A DNA stretch of 64,000 nt from Siphonodentalium dalli (lineage: Eukaryota; Mollusca; Scaphopoda; Gadilida; Siphonodentaliidae). The position numbers were made by a program, and so were the translations under genes. Below are positions 43,953 through 55,262 of the stretch, piece after piece. The stretch lies in NCBI GenBank assembly GCA_032622095.1, contig CP136063.1:275337426-275401425 (forward strand), given 5' to 3'. Position 1 is the first letter of the stretch, and the number at the start of each line of letters is the position of its first letter. The notes under the pieces were generated by a model that was not told where the DNA came from, ran no database searches, and worked only from the letters and a program-made list of their open reading frames with translations.

Positions 43953-45607
43953 TGGGAAAATAGCCGCACCTGTCTTCCCTCAATTTGTGCCACTAGCGCT
44001 TGCAGGCAATATATTTGTCTATTTCAAATCTATCTCAGTCCATCATAATTCAATTAGGTAGAAGAAGCTTATTTACTTACATCCCCGCTGTCATGGTCTG
44101 CGTTTGTGTTGAAAATAGTCAATTTGAAAAAAAGCAATGGTGTTTTGTAAGTGCAAACCAAGTGGTATACTAAATAACTCAGTGACTCCTTCCATGGCAA
44201 TAACAAACCGCAGTACAGACATTTATTGCATATCACCAATAATTCCTGTCTAAAATGATAAACATTATTCATGTGCCAAGGATAATGACAAAGCTTAGAA
44301 TTGAAGTACAGTACCCACGCACAAATTTGGCCAAAATTGTTGGAAATTGTGTATTTCTACCTAAATAACTGTGCCTGCATCGCACTCAATGACTCCAGTA
44401 TTTAATTGTTTGACATATCGCGTTGTGTGTCTTGTACAACCAACGTTGGCGTCTGTATATTTTGCCTTTGATATCTAATCGCTACACATTTTTGTACATC
44501 TTTGGTTATATAAGTGAACGTCAAATGAGTTTGGTTCTACATTTTTAACAAAGCGAGATGTTCACAATGCAAGTGATAAAAGAAGCATCCAACCATCGTC
44601 TGAACAAAAAACAAGGACACCCAGCTCACAGCTATATGTGTTTAATTGAAAATACAACACCTTACACAAGTCTGGAAGACAACCAGTGACCCCACAATAA
44701 CCTAATCTCGTGTGTGAAATAATTATGTAAATCGTATACCAAAGCCTGGGTAAGTGGTCATACTATACTGTTGGTGGGTCCTGCTGACTTAACTATGACG
44801 TCGATGGTGGCAAAGTAATGATTTTTAAGAGAACTTACCAATATTTTTCATCTGGTCTCGAAGAGTCAAGGCAAATCTGCATAGCAAACATAAAACACAT
44901 ATCTATATACATGTATATGTTAAATTGTTTCAACTATATTATATGTACATGCGTATATGGCGACGAGAAAACTTGCAAGCAATGAAAAATGTTCGGTTTA
45001 TCTGGGGGTTTTTTTGTGCAACAAATTAACAAATTGTTTTTGACTCTTTTTTCGGGAGAGCGATCGTCCCTGATTTCGAGCGTCCATCGTTACTAAAATA
45101 GTGGTGGGCAATGGAGATCGTTCTCAATTTTATGACAATTTTATGAGTTTTTGTACTTGTTTTCGACTTATTACTTGTGGATGATTTCATGGATTACCGC
45201 GATGCATGTGTGATGGTGATACATGTCTATATAACTGATATTCAATTCTTGCCTCCCAATGCAGTGGCATAGTTTTCATCCATATCCGGTTGCGGGAGGT
45301 TATTTCTGTCTAGTTTGGTCCCCACAATCATATTTTAGAACATATAATATAATAATTATCAAGCTCGATATTTTCCAAAAATGAAATAGAATTAATGTTA
45401 TGAAAGAATGTTGAACCATGCCCTTGATACGGTATAATTGAGTTGGATTCGTATAGTCAACTTGGACGCCATCTTGATTATCAGATTACATTACCTGAAT
45501 ACCCATATGCCGATGAATTACAGACCACTCCAATATATACTTTAAATAAGTACGTTGGATAATCAATTTAGTAAAGAAAGTGTTTAAACTTTTTTCACCC
45601 TTTGATG
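43953..45607. other. No gene recognised
   Basis: One unit-like string, GGTGGGTCCTGCTGA (about 44774-44788), matches the 29-bp minisatellite at 50.6 kb. Otherwise featureless. Confidence 0.4.
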
Positions 45608-45700
45608 ACTATGTGGCGCTGTGGTCCGGTGGTTAGAGTGCCCGACTTGTAACGCCATGGTCGAATCCCGCATCTGCCATGCATTGAACGTCAAATACTG
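45608..45700 (+). repeat. tRNA-derived SINE head
   Basis: GTGGCGCTGTGGTCCGGTGG then TTAGAGTGCCCGACT holds an A box. GGTCGAATCCCGC is a good B box. The anticodon arm is incomplete (no 3' strand before the variable region), so it is not a functional tRNA. Unique-looking sequence with a 92-codon open frame follows; the SINE 3' end is uncertain. Confidence 0.65.
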
Positions 45701-45899
45701 TCGGTTGCCATCGAGAATCGATCTCATACTCAAACTCCATGCAGGGTTTACCTCCCTTGGTGACTCGGTAAGACCGCTGCAACCGGCGACATTTTACCCA
45801 CATTTGGTGGACTTCCGCGATATTAAGATATATACTAAGCGAACAGAGCAACATGCTGCCCTTGTTAAGCACACAAAATATCGAACAAAAGTTGTATAA

Positions 45900-46344
45900 A
45901 TTTTGAAACTTAAGTTTGAAAAAGTCCCACTTAAACCGAAGAACTATATTTCGAAACGGTGTGATTCGGTTCTCCGATTATTTTATAAAAACAAAAGTCT
46001 AAACGCACGTGTACGACATTGTCACAACTCGCACGGCAAGTCAAACACAAGAGTTCTAATTTGCTGCAATTTTAATGAGTAGCTCATTTGCCAAAATCGT
46101 CAACAAAACTACCGCTCTGATTTTCCATTCTGTCATTAACGCCACCGGTGTATACTGTTCTACAAATTATAGAAATATGTGGTCATATGAGCGTTTTATA
46201 AATAGATAATTGTTTTTTGGGTCGCATTAAAAGCTGTAGTACTACCCCGAAGCGGTAAAAGGTGTAGTTATAATTTATATTTATGTGTAATAATATGATC
46301 TTGGTGGCGTTACCATTTATGATTATGGTTTTCTTGTTATGTTT
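45900..46344. other. No gene recognised
   Basis: AT-rich with no repeat structure seen. Confidence 0.4.
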
Positions 46345-47060
46345 TAGTGCGGGATTGTTCGTACCCAGCCGGTGACAGAGTCAGAAAGGAAGTATGACTG
46401 GTGTGCTCTGGTAGAGATTGTCTCATAATGCAGTTGTCGCGGGAGACTAGCTCGTTAACCGAGTACCCGGTCGGGAGTCGATGGATAATGTCAGTTTGCT
46501 AATCATGATGCGACCATTAGATGCTCGGATTGCTTCATCCTATAAGTGAGGATGGGTAACCAAAATGGCCGGGGTAATAATCATGTAAAGCGCATGAAAC
46601 TAAGTCAACTGCATGTAAACTGCAGGTAAAGTGACAATACATACGTGACAATATAAAACAAGCGGCGAATCTACATTAAAATAAATAAATGAAAATGAAC
46701 TGAAGTAACTCTATAGCACATGTATTATAATTATAAGCCACATTCAAATTGTGAAGCAAATGAAACAACTATAAGAAACAATCAAGTCACAAAAGCTTTA
46801 AACTGTTGGCTGACCACTTCTGGATCTTGTGCAAATATATTTGTTACAGTTGTCGAAAAATAACATAAATTGTTTGCCAATCTGTTTCAAACAAGTATAC
46901 CATCAAACTTGTAAACTCAGACAGCCAGTGTGAATGGAGAGAGTGAAGAACGAAAAAACTGAATTTTGTACATTATATTATATAATTGTTTCTCCAATAA
47001 AAACATTAAAAACAAAGTTAACTGCATGTTGAATGCGCTATATAAATGCAACGATTAGTA
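46345..47060 (+). mobile_element. SINE-like element split by a ~400-bp insertion
   Basis: The 5' part ends AATGGCCGGGGTAATAATCA then TGTAAAGCGCATGAAAC. The piece typical of the far end of such elements, GAATGCGCTATATAAATGCA, occurs only at 47031. GTCAACTGCATGT (46604-46616) and GTTAACTGCATGT (47017-47029) bracket the gap, as a near-perfect 13-bp target duplication would. The insert ends CAATAAAAACATTAAAAACA, an A-rich tail. Reading: a SINE later hit by a retroposon. The SINE class is not identified. Confidence 0.45.
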
Positions 47061-47261
47061 TTGTCTATAAATGTTCTCAAGGCTGGTGGAGAGTGGTCTA
47101 TTCTTCAAGATCATAACCTGCCCGACTGAAAAAAAAAAGCAAAAATATTAAATAGTAGCTCAGCGTAAGTTACATATATGACAGATCTGTTCCGACGATA
47201 TGGATTTTAAATCTGTCAATTTTATGACATCCGATAGAATCGGGTATAGCTGGTCTAAAGT

Positions 47262-47350
47262 ACCCGGGTGGCGCACCGGTAATGCTGTTTTAATGGAACA
47301 TTAAGTATTACACATCACAAATTCGCGGTAGAAAGATTAAGTTTAAATCC
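47262..47350 (+). repeat. Possible SINE head
   Basis: CCCGGGTGGCGCACCGGTAA resembles an A-box region, and AAGTTTAAATCC some 70 bp later a degraded B box. Weak. Confidence 0.3.
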
Positions 47351-49184
47351 ACGGCTGGTTTGACTCGTCCCAGCTCCTTGTGGTACGGCATACACGGCTT
47401 CATCTACCCGAATAGATAACATCAGTTTTGACGTCTTAAATTAGCCGTGAGAGCTGGCGATGTATGCATTAAACATCCGCTGTGCACACTCGGCGTCAGA
47501 ATGCTGGTCTAATAGCGGCGAGATCGCCCGTCCCTTATTCAAAATACACTAATTACTGCAGAAATTACGCCAACCAAATGTGTAATAATTAATATAAGAT
47601 CGCGATTATGAATTCATTAAATCCACTCTTTCTTACATTTGACGATTTAAGTGATTTATGCTTCCTGCCAACAAACTTGAACCGGTTAACGCCGCGAACG
47701 AAAACTTTCCCCACGTCGCCGCGGAATATTTCGAATATGCGGAAAGTCGTTATTCCGGGCAGCAACTTACCAACAATAAAACCAATGTCAGAAATGGTAA
47801 CGCGCTCAAGATCATATATAATATACCCATGATTGATATTATAGAATATAAAATATATTGGTTTTGCGAATGACCAACTCAGAATTCCGTTAAAATAACA
47901 ATAACAACCAGCACTTAATTAACGAACCGGCGGCCGACTCGGCCGTCTCCGACCACAACCCCCAGTGGGCTGCAGAACGAAACATGTCTATAAAAGTTGA
48001 AATATAAGACTTACAAATTATATTTTTCATTCTTTTATTTGTAATTGCCATAGCTTATCACAAACCAAAAACCAACATAATGTTAACGACATTGAAATTC
48101 CCAACTACACCTTTTACCGGACTCAGCCTCCGGTCGCAGTTCGACTTTTAATGCTCCCAAAAAATCCCATTCTATAAATAAAACACCCATGCGCCCAGGC
48201 GAAACAAGAATCTCTACACCAGTATACACACGGAGCGCGCGTAATGAGCACTATATATAAACAATGGAGTTAGTTGCACGACCGGGCGAACAGAGACGTG
48301 GAAACATGGGATTTGGGTTGTCAATTTGGTAAACTTTCGACAGTTGTGAATTTCACGACTGACAGTTGAAAATTTCTAACCTAAAATAGCTTGATACCAC
48401 GGCCGAGCGGTTTGTTATGAACCGACCTTGCATATAAATAAATATCTAGTAATGCGTCTACAAGCTGGCATGCACATGTGCGCCTGTAGGTAGATCGATT
48501 GGCCGCACATTTTTTATCTTTAGATCCAAGGCTCTCGCATTGAGTAAATGTGCAATATATATATTATATATAATACTAACTGCATGGGGTACCCTGCGTT
48601 GGTCGGGTGAAGATTGCTTAATTATTGGCCCATCAATCAAGACAGTTAAAACAATTATTAGTTATCTGGGGAAAACGTCACCTATTGCATGACTCCGAAT
48701 AAAGTTGCATCTATCTTTTAAGTTGATAATAAACGCTCATATGGGGTAAACAGATAAAGTTTAATCTATATTATTATAGATATAATACCCCCCCCCTTTC
48801 TTTTTTAAGACATCTGGGTGAATGGACTTATCTAATAACGCTCCCCGGGGTCAAATTACATTTATATGCAACTTTTCAGTAAAAGTAAAGTGATTATTTT
48901 GTGTGACTTCTTACCAGCGCCTGTGGTTTCTACGTGCAATGGCTTAGTTTATACAGTGACATCGGCCCTGTGCAAGCGCGGTCTTTCCTCCATAGTTCAC
49001 TCAGTTGAGAATGTTGCATAAATTATCAATTACATGTATTTGTTTGTGTGTTTGTTTTTGCAATAAATGATTGAGAACACCGCGAGAGATATGTTTATTA
49101 TATGCTTATAACTCATTCGATTTGACAATCCAACTCATATACTCATGTGCCGCACATGATAATACGATATATGTGTATATATAG
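47351..49184. other. No gene recognised
   Basis: Frames at 47608-47832 and 47658-47873 (plus; the latter begins MLPANKLEPVNAANENFPHV) look mildly coding-like but have no known domain. A C-run is at 48787-48795. Confidence 0.35.
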
Positions 49185-49265
49185 ACCAGACCACATACAA
49201 CCCACATCCCAGTATATAATATCGAAATTATGTGTCAATTACTTAGTATGTGGTTAATGCATCAT
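49185..49265 (+). repeat. Duplicated segment, short version
   Basis: GACCAGACCACATACAACCC then, 40 bp on, ATTATGTGTCAATTACTTAG and TATGTGGTTAATG. The same two blocks occur at 51699 and 52080 but about 380 bp apart, with extra sequence between. Confidence 0.75.
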
Positions 49266-49449
49266 TCACCACGGGATCGAATTCTCATGCAGTCACCCCC
49301 AAAATCCGGATTAGAGTTTTGTTTGAGCTTATGTGCATGACATCCAATGGGGGCTTGATCGCCCAGTTGGCACTCACACAGGAAGTCAGTAAACTGAAAT
49401 GTTCTGTGTAATATGTCAGGGTTGAATATTAGAATTACCACGGCATTTC

Positions 49450-50110
49450 TTAAACGGGTACTGTACCCCAATTTCAATAAATTCCAGGTGACAATAGCGA
49501 TCTAATATGAATATTATATTATAAAATAACTAATTTGAGTCGACGATGTCTACTGAAAACGTTCCGGTTAACAGGCTATCGTACAAGTAAAATTGAATTA
49601 TTTAATATAAATTCATTTATGGCTGGAGTCATAAAATGGAGAATTATGCCATTACGAGTTACCGTTCTTGAAATCGCATCTGACATGATCTGTTGCGTGT
49701 CTTTTATCGACGGCCGTTCGCGAACAGTATTGGGTTGCAAACAAAACATGTTACCCGCACAAGAAGGCCCGTTATAACCGATTCGGAAAAAGGGAGAAAG
49801 AAACAAGAGTTATAAAGCGTCAAGTATTTCATAGGGAGTGAGATTGTTCGATGGAAGAGATTGAATGCACCAATCGAAGCTGTGAGCAATGAACTTCCGG
49901 TTCTTCCTGCGACCTGCGTCTTCTCCGGTGAAGGTCAAAAACATGGCGCGTAGTTTGAAATCGTAATATTTTTGTTTCCAAGATCAACATTTTCTTCGCT
50001 AAATTAGGTTTATACGAAACTCATATAACACGAACACAATATAACTTGAAATTTATTTCAATGGGAGTAAATAAAAAAATCGCCTATGTTTGTGTACAGT
50101 ACCCCTTTAA
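49450..50110. mobile_element. TTAA-flanked MITE, GGGTACTGTAC ends (S family), copy 2
   Basis: 661 bp bounded by TTAA on both sides. The left end after TTAA is ACGGGTACTGTACCCC; the right end before TTAA is GTGTACAGTACCCCT. The first 150 bp align with 34002-34160. TTAA duplication suggests piggyBac-type mobilisation, but the terminal bases differ from the CCCTTT families. Frames inside (80, 76 and 61 codons) show no transposase motif. Confidence 0.75.
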
Positions 50111-50489
50111 CGCTGTGATGATTCAATGCAGCAATGCCATTCTCACTCTGACTGAACAGTAACCAAGCGGTTGTCATTTCTTGGCAGTATACGGTAGTCA
50201 CGGTTTCTTAATCAGCCGCGGCCGCAAAAGTTCGATTTGGATGCTAGTAGTTTTACATGTGTTGTGGAAATACGTTGTTCGTTTTACAAACAAAAAAAGT
50301 TAATTAAACATTATATAACTGCGAAATAGATTGCTTTATTTTAAATATTGTTTGTCTGTAGATTAATTACTAGTATACAGATTTGCAATAAGTTTAAATC
50401 TGAGCATTTAAAAGCATTCTTATTTTAACCATGCATGCATGTAGAATATCTTAAATACGATGACCCTGGTGGCCCAGGCTTCCCGCAGT

Positions 50490-50625
50490 TGCAACATGCG
50501 TCATACAATGTGTACCCAATCAGTTGATCTCTTCCAAGCATAGCATCACACGAGATGTTCCTTTGAGTTACAATTTCACAAACCATCCGGTCAATGCGAT
50601 GCAACGTCATTTCGAACACCCTCTG
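50490..50625 (-). repeat. Inverted homologue of 51965-52090, coding-like
   Basis: On the minus strand the sequence TTGACCGGATGGTTTGTGAA...ACATCTCGTGTGATGC aligns without gaps to the plus strand at 51965-52090. By hand count identity is about 80% over ~93 bp. Both stay open in the same frame (RNISCDAMLGRDQLIGY here; WNTSCDARYGRYHLIAY there). It may be a decayed coding segment or element arm. Confidence 0.6.
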
Positions 50626-50630
50626 AAATG

Positions 50631-51233
50631 GGTCTCGCTGAATAGCTATGATGCTGGTTGGTCCCGCTGAATTGCTACGATGCTGGTGTGTCCTGCTCAA
50701 TTGTTATGATGCTGGTGGGTCCTGCTGAATTGCTATGATGCTGGTGTGTCATGCTGATTTGCTATGATGCTGGTGGGTCCTGCTGAATTTCTATGCGGCT
50801 GGGGGTCCTGTCGAATTGCTATGATGTTGATGGGCCCTGCTGAATTGCGATGATGCTGGTGGGTCCTGCTGAATTGCTATGATGCTGGTGGTCCTGTTGA
50901 GTTGATATGATGCTGGTGGGTCCTGCTGAATTGCTATGATCTGGTGGTCCTGCTGAATTGATATGCTGATGGCGGGTCTTGCTCATTTTCTATGATGCTG
51001 TTGGGTCCTACTGAATTGTTATGATGATGGTGGATCCTACTGAATTGTTATGATGCTGGTGTGTCCCACTGAATTGCTATGATGCTGTTGGGTCCTACTG
51101 AATTGTTATGATGCTGGTGGGTCCTACTGAATTGTTATGATGCTGGTGGGTCCTACTGAATTGTTATGATGTTGGTGTATCCTACTGAATAGCTATGATC
51201 TGGTAGTTCCTGCTGAATGGCTATGATACAAGA
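50631..51233 (+). repeat. 29-bp minisatellite, first block
   Basis: About 20 units built on GATGCTGGTGGGTCCTGCTG and AATTGCTAT, with frequent single-base changes and a few deletions. Confidence 0.9.
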
Positions 51234-51385
51234 TACACGAATTTATTGCAAAACACCTCAATGGGCAGTTGCAAGATACTGATGAAAATCATATACATAA
51301 ATAAGCAATACATAACAAAAATATTATAACAAACACAGTTCTTATTAATATTCCCTCAACAATTTCTTCAAGATTTATTATTCCG

Positions 51386-51691
51386 CTGATGGGTCCTGCT
51401 TAATTTCTATGATGCTGATGGGTCCTGCTGAATTGTTCTGATGCGGGTGGGTCCTGCTGTATTGATATGATGCTGGTGTGTCCTGTTGAATTGCTATGCT
51501 GCTGGTGGGTCCTGTTGAGTTGCTATGATGCTGGTTGGTCCTGTTGAATTGCTGTGATGTTGGTGGGTCCTGCTGAATTGATATGGTGCCGATGGGACCA
51601 ACTGAATTGATATGATGCTGGTAGGTTCATGTTGAATTTTCTATACTGCTGGCCGGTCCTGCTGCATTGCTATGATGCTGGTGGGGCACAC
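51386..51691 (+). repeat. 29-bp minisatellite, second block
   Basis: About 10 further units of the same repeat. A 150-bp AT-rich stretch (51234-51385) with no repeat units separates the blocks. Confidence 0.9.
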
Positions 51692-51698
51692 TTTATGG

Positions 51699-52115
51699 AC
51701 CAGACCACACACAACCCACATTCCGCGAACTTCGACGCTTGTATTCAGTCATTTCGCTAACCGAGTCCGTCGTCATTTAAGATAGGGTTTTATAGCGCCA
51801 TAACGAAGATATAGTTGGATGAGAATAGACTCGGCATCGTTTTCACGAATACCCCCGGGGAACTATAATATTTCTAATTCGTTTCAGCAAGACAAACTCG
51901 CAATATACCACCTGAGACTCGAAATGACATTTGAGAAACCATTGGGTGCTTTTCCACAAACACCAGGCATATAAGTCATTGTTGCGTCGCAGTGACCGGA
52001 GGGTCTTCGAAATGATAGCTCAATGGAACACCTCGTGTGATGCGAGGTACGGAAGATATCATCTGATTGCGTACAACATTATGTGTCAATTACTTAGTAT
52101 GTGGTTAATACACTG
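51699..52115 (+). repeat. Duplicated segment, long version
   Basis: It begins GACCAGACCACACACAACCC and ends ATTATGTGTCAATTACTTAG-TATGTGGTTAAT, the two blocks of 49185-49265. In between lie ~350 bp absent from that copy, including the coding-like stretch 51965-52090 (LRRSDRRVFEMIAQW, NTSCDARYGRYHLIAY). Confidence 0.7.
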
Positions 52116-53629
52116 CCTAATTGGTCTCAATTACTACCACTACCCTCAAGCCCTTTATATTCTCCTCGGATTTCTTGAGAACAGCATCCTATAGCGCGAC
52201 GTCATACACAGATACCCCTTATAATAACGGCCTGTCGACTGGGAGCTTTGACATGAAATTTGGTCCTCGCCAACTATCCACTGTGACCTGACGTGATAGA
52301 ATGGGTCCAATCCACCTCCGACTTGTTGAGGCCAGGTGGAGATTTGTAACCAAATTATACCTCGAGTCACATTCCGGTTCGGTTTCAAAATAGGGTCGAC
52401 AGATATAGGTGAAATACGTTTGTATGGTTTAATATGCCATAGAATCGGTGTCTGTGACCGATATTGATATAGTTTACAAATTTATTTAATTAAATTTACG
52501 CCATTTAATACGCCAATTAGTCTTATTTTTCTAGGAATATTTCTTTACATGGGCAAACTACGCATAGTTACGCGAAACGTTATAGCACGCCTTATATTAT
52601 AGACGCCGCTGTTAGTTTCACATCCCATTTATTTATTTGATATATTTTATGGAAGTTTTGGATCAATTATATAAATAAAATCTACAACTCGTCCCCTGTT
52701 AAAAGCGAAATTTACAAATCTATTCCAGCAAATTAGGTCTGCACCTCGCCAAAGGCCCGATCCAGAATAATTTACTGGATTCGTTTTGCAGGTTTGGACT
52801 GAAATGGTCATTAGTTGAAATACAAAAATTATCAACCACAAAGGTGTGTCAGGTTGGAAATTTCCAACAGTTGGAAAGTTTGTAGTACTATACCAGCTGG
52901 CAAATTCCAACCCAAGGAGGCAAATTAATTGACAAAACATCGGATCCTTATAAGGACATTATGCAACCATAATAACATATAGTTGTACATTGTACATTGA
53001 ACAATATAATAAATAATATAATAGATGGTAATGTATAACCTCAGTAGGGTGCATAATGAAATTTCCAGGAATTTTGGAAATTTCGGTTTGGTTCAAAGTG
53101 CATGGGATGCAATTGAAAATTCCACGTTGAATATAAAACAGGATATCATTTATTGACGCCCGTATCTTTTGTACTATATATTCGATTCTCCGAATGACGA
53201 TCGTCGACCGTCCTGTACGAGTACAACTGTTCTGATCGTGACTCGGGGCATATTTCTTCGGACCACCGCAACTTATCCGTCAACATCTCATTCCTGGGTT
53301 GCTGAATAATTGAACAATCTGAGAATAAAAAATGCTGGGAAATGATTCGGACGTTTTTTCACACGGTTCACTTCATTGTTTCGGAGCTTCGCCGATTGCG
53401 TGCACGAAGTCCTTTACGCGAAAGAGGAGAAAGTAATGGACTCCACATATAATCAGTGATAATTGCTCTGATAATTGGAATCAATTCGGTCTCCGCGTTA
53501 AGATCGCTATCGTAAAATCTTGAATCTAGATGAAGCGATCGACTGAAGACGACACGGAATATTTGTTGGGGTACCTATCTCAACCTTCCGAACACATAAC
53601 TATATATCGTGTTCCGTTGTCACATCCTT
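52116..53629. other. No gene recognised
   Basis: A 97-codon minus frame (52647-52940) has no domain. TTGGAAATTTCCAACAGTTG at 52853 is a local palindrome-like motif that also resembles 40366-40390. Confidence 0.35.
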
Positions 53630-54015
53630 TTAACCCTTTACCCAACAAAACGGCCAAAACCGACTAAATAAAGCTTCAACAGCCTAAAATATCTTCCGTC
53701 TGTCTCAATAGAACCATACAAATATGGATATCATTGGAACCGGCTCCTTGACCACATTGTGATAGTTACAGTTATGCCCTGTGCCAATGCATTCTCTTAT
53801 ATATGCGAGTCGACCATAGGTCGCCTCGCATATATAAGAGAATGCATTGGCCTTTTAACACTTTTTACCATTTTTTCTTACATTCTTTAACAATTTTATA
53901 ATTTTTAATGTGTTAAGCCAATGCATTCTCTTATATATGCGAGGCGACCTATGGTCGACTCGCATATATAAGAGAATGCATTGGCACAGGGCCCTTCTGT
54001 TGGGTAAAGTGTTAA
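53630..54015. mobile_element. TTAA-flanked MITE, A family, copy 6 (long form, complete)
   Basis: The left end is TTAACCCTTTACCCAACAAA; the right end is CTGTTGGGTAAAGTGTTAA. The long spacer is on the left (GCTTCAACAGCCTAAAATAT; GAACCGGCTCCTTGACC). Perfect palindromes lie at 53784-53850 and 53918-53984. Its right TTAA (54012-54015) is also the left TTAA of the D element that follows. Confidence 0.9.
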
Positions 54016-54275
54016 CCCTTTATATACTGAATGGATTACCCCACTAAGTAATATAAGTATACATTGGAATGGTGTATTATTCATCTGGAGGGGTTTCTTA
54101 GAAAAATAAGCAGACGAGAGATAATACAAGTACATGCGGAGTCCTATTTAGGGCCGATAAATGTTCAGATAATAAGTTCAACAAAACGACATATGGCCGT
54201 TTGTTGAACTTATTATCTGAACGTTTCCTGCGTGATAACTACTCATCGATGCGTATTTAGTGTAGAAAATGTTAA
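54012..54275. mobile_element. TTAA-flanked MITE, D family, copy 5 (complete)
   Basis: The left end is TTAACCCTTTATATACTGAA and the right end is GCGTATTTAGTGTAGAAAAT-GTTAA. Inner arms carry TATTCATCTGGAGGGGTTTC and a central foldback GATAATAAGTTCAACAAA...TTTGTTGAACTTATTATC. It abuts the A element with one shared TTAA, as D copy 1 does at 9692. Confidence 0.85.
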
Positions 54276-54433
54276 GTATTCCTGGTAAATTGAATTGCTA
54301 TGCTGCTGGTATCGGAAAATGTGAAGTGTTCCTGCATGGTAAATTGAATTGTTATGGTGCTGGTATCGGAAAATGTTAAGTGTTCCTGTTAAATTGAATT
54401 GCTATGGTGCTGGTATCGGAAAATGAAGCTGTT
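54265..54433 (+). repeat. Three-unit tandem repeat, ~50-60 bp
   Basis: Units start GAAAATGTTAAGTGTTCCTG and end AATTGCTATGGTGCTGGTAT-CG. The first unit overlaps the TTAA end of the D element. The GCTATGGTGCTGGT part recalls the 29-bp repeat at 50.6 kb. Confidence 0.8.
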
Positions 54434-54512
54434 ATGAAAATTTACCGTTATTGTTTTTAAAAAGTTGTAATTGTCGCGACTTTTTTATCATCTGAAGGGT
54501 TCAGTAAGCCCA

Positions 54513-54900
54513 ATTATATGTAAAAAACCATTAAAAATATACATAAGTGTAACATATATATGTTAATTATGTGTAGAAAACATTAACATATACATAAGTG
54601 TAACATATATATGTTAATTATGTGTAGAAAACATTAACATATACATAAGTGTAACATATATATGTTAATTATGTGTAGAAAACATTAACATATACATAAG
54701 TGTAACATATATATGTTAATTATGTGTAGAAAACATTAACATATACATAAGTGTAACATATATATGTTAATTATGTGTAGAAAACATTAACATATACATA
54801 AGTGTAACATATATATGTTAATTATGTGTAGAAAACAGTAACAGTATACATATTGTAACATATATTAATTATGTGTATAAAACTTGAAAAATATACATAT
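54513..54900. repeat. 51-bp AT-rich tandem array, ~7 units
   Basis: The unit contains ATACATAAGTGTAACATATA, TATGTTAATTATGTGTAGAA and AACATTAAC. The middle units are identical at 51-bp spacing; the first and last are degraded. Each unit has the palindrome AACATATATATGTT. Confidence 0.95.
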
Positions 54901-55164
54901 TGTAAAAAAAATTAATTATGCCATTTTTGGTTGTTGCAAAAAGACCAAAATCATAATGTCTATTCCTGTCTATTCCTGTCGTTTTGCAAACAGCATATGA
55001 GCCACGTTAAATATATTTTAAAGCATATTTGTTCATGAATGTTTCATATAACACTGCGTGCATACAAGTGGAATATTCTCAAATCGCCTGGATTTACCAT
55101 GAAAACTCCGCGAAAATGACAAATTAAAAAAAACGATCCATTTTCTTAACAGTATACATGTAAT
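54901..55164. other. No gene recognised
   Basis: CTATTCCTGTCTATTCCTGT near 54960 is a small duplication. Otherwise plain AT-rich DNA. Confidence 0.4.
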
Positions 55165-55262
55165 TCTGCCCCACCAGTATGATAGCAATTCAACAAGACC
55201 CACCGGCATCATAGCAAATTATCAGGACCCACCGACATCATAGCGAATTAGCAGGACCACTT
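55165..55262 (-). repeat. 29-bp repeat units in opposite orientation
   Basis: CAAGACCCACCGGCATCATA, GCAAATTATCAGGACCCACC and GACATCATAGCGAATTAGCA are reverse complements of the 29-bp unit at 50.6-51.7 kb. There are about three units. Confidence 0.85.

Noticed and set aside
45608-45680. tRNA gene
   Set aside because: Good A and B boxes, but the anticodon arm is incomplete and the acceptor ends do not pair. SINE head preferred.
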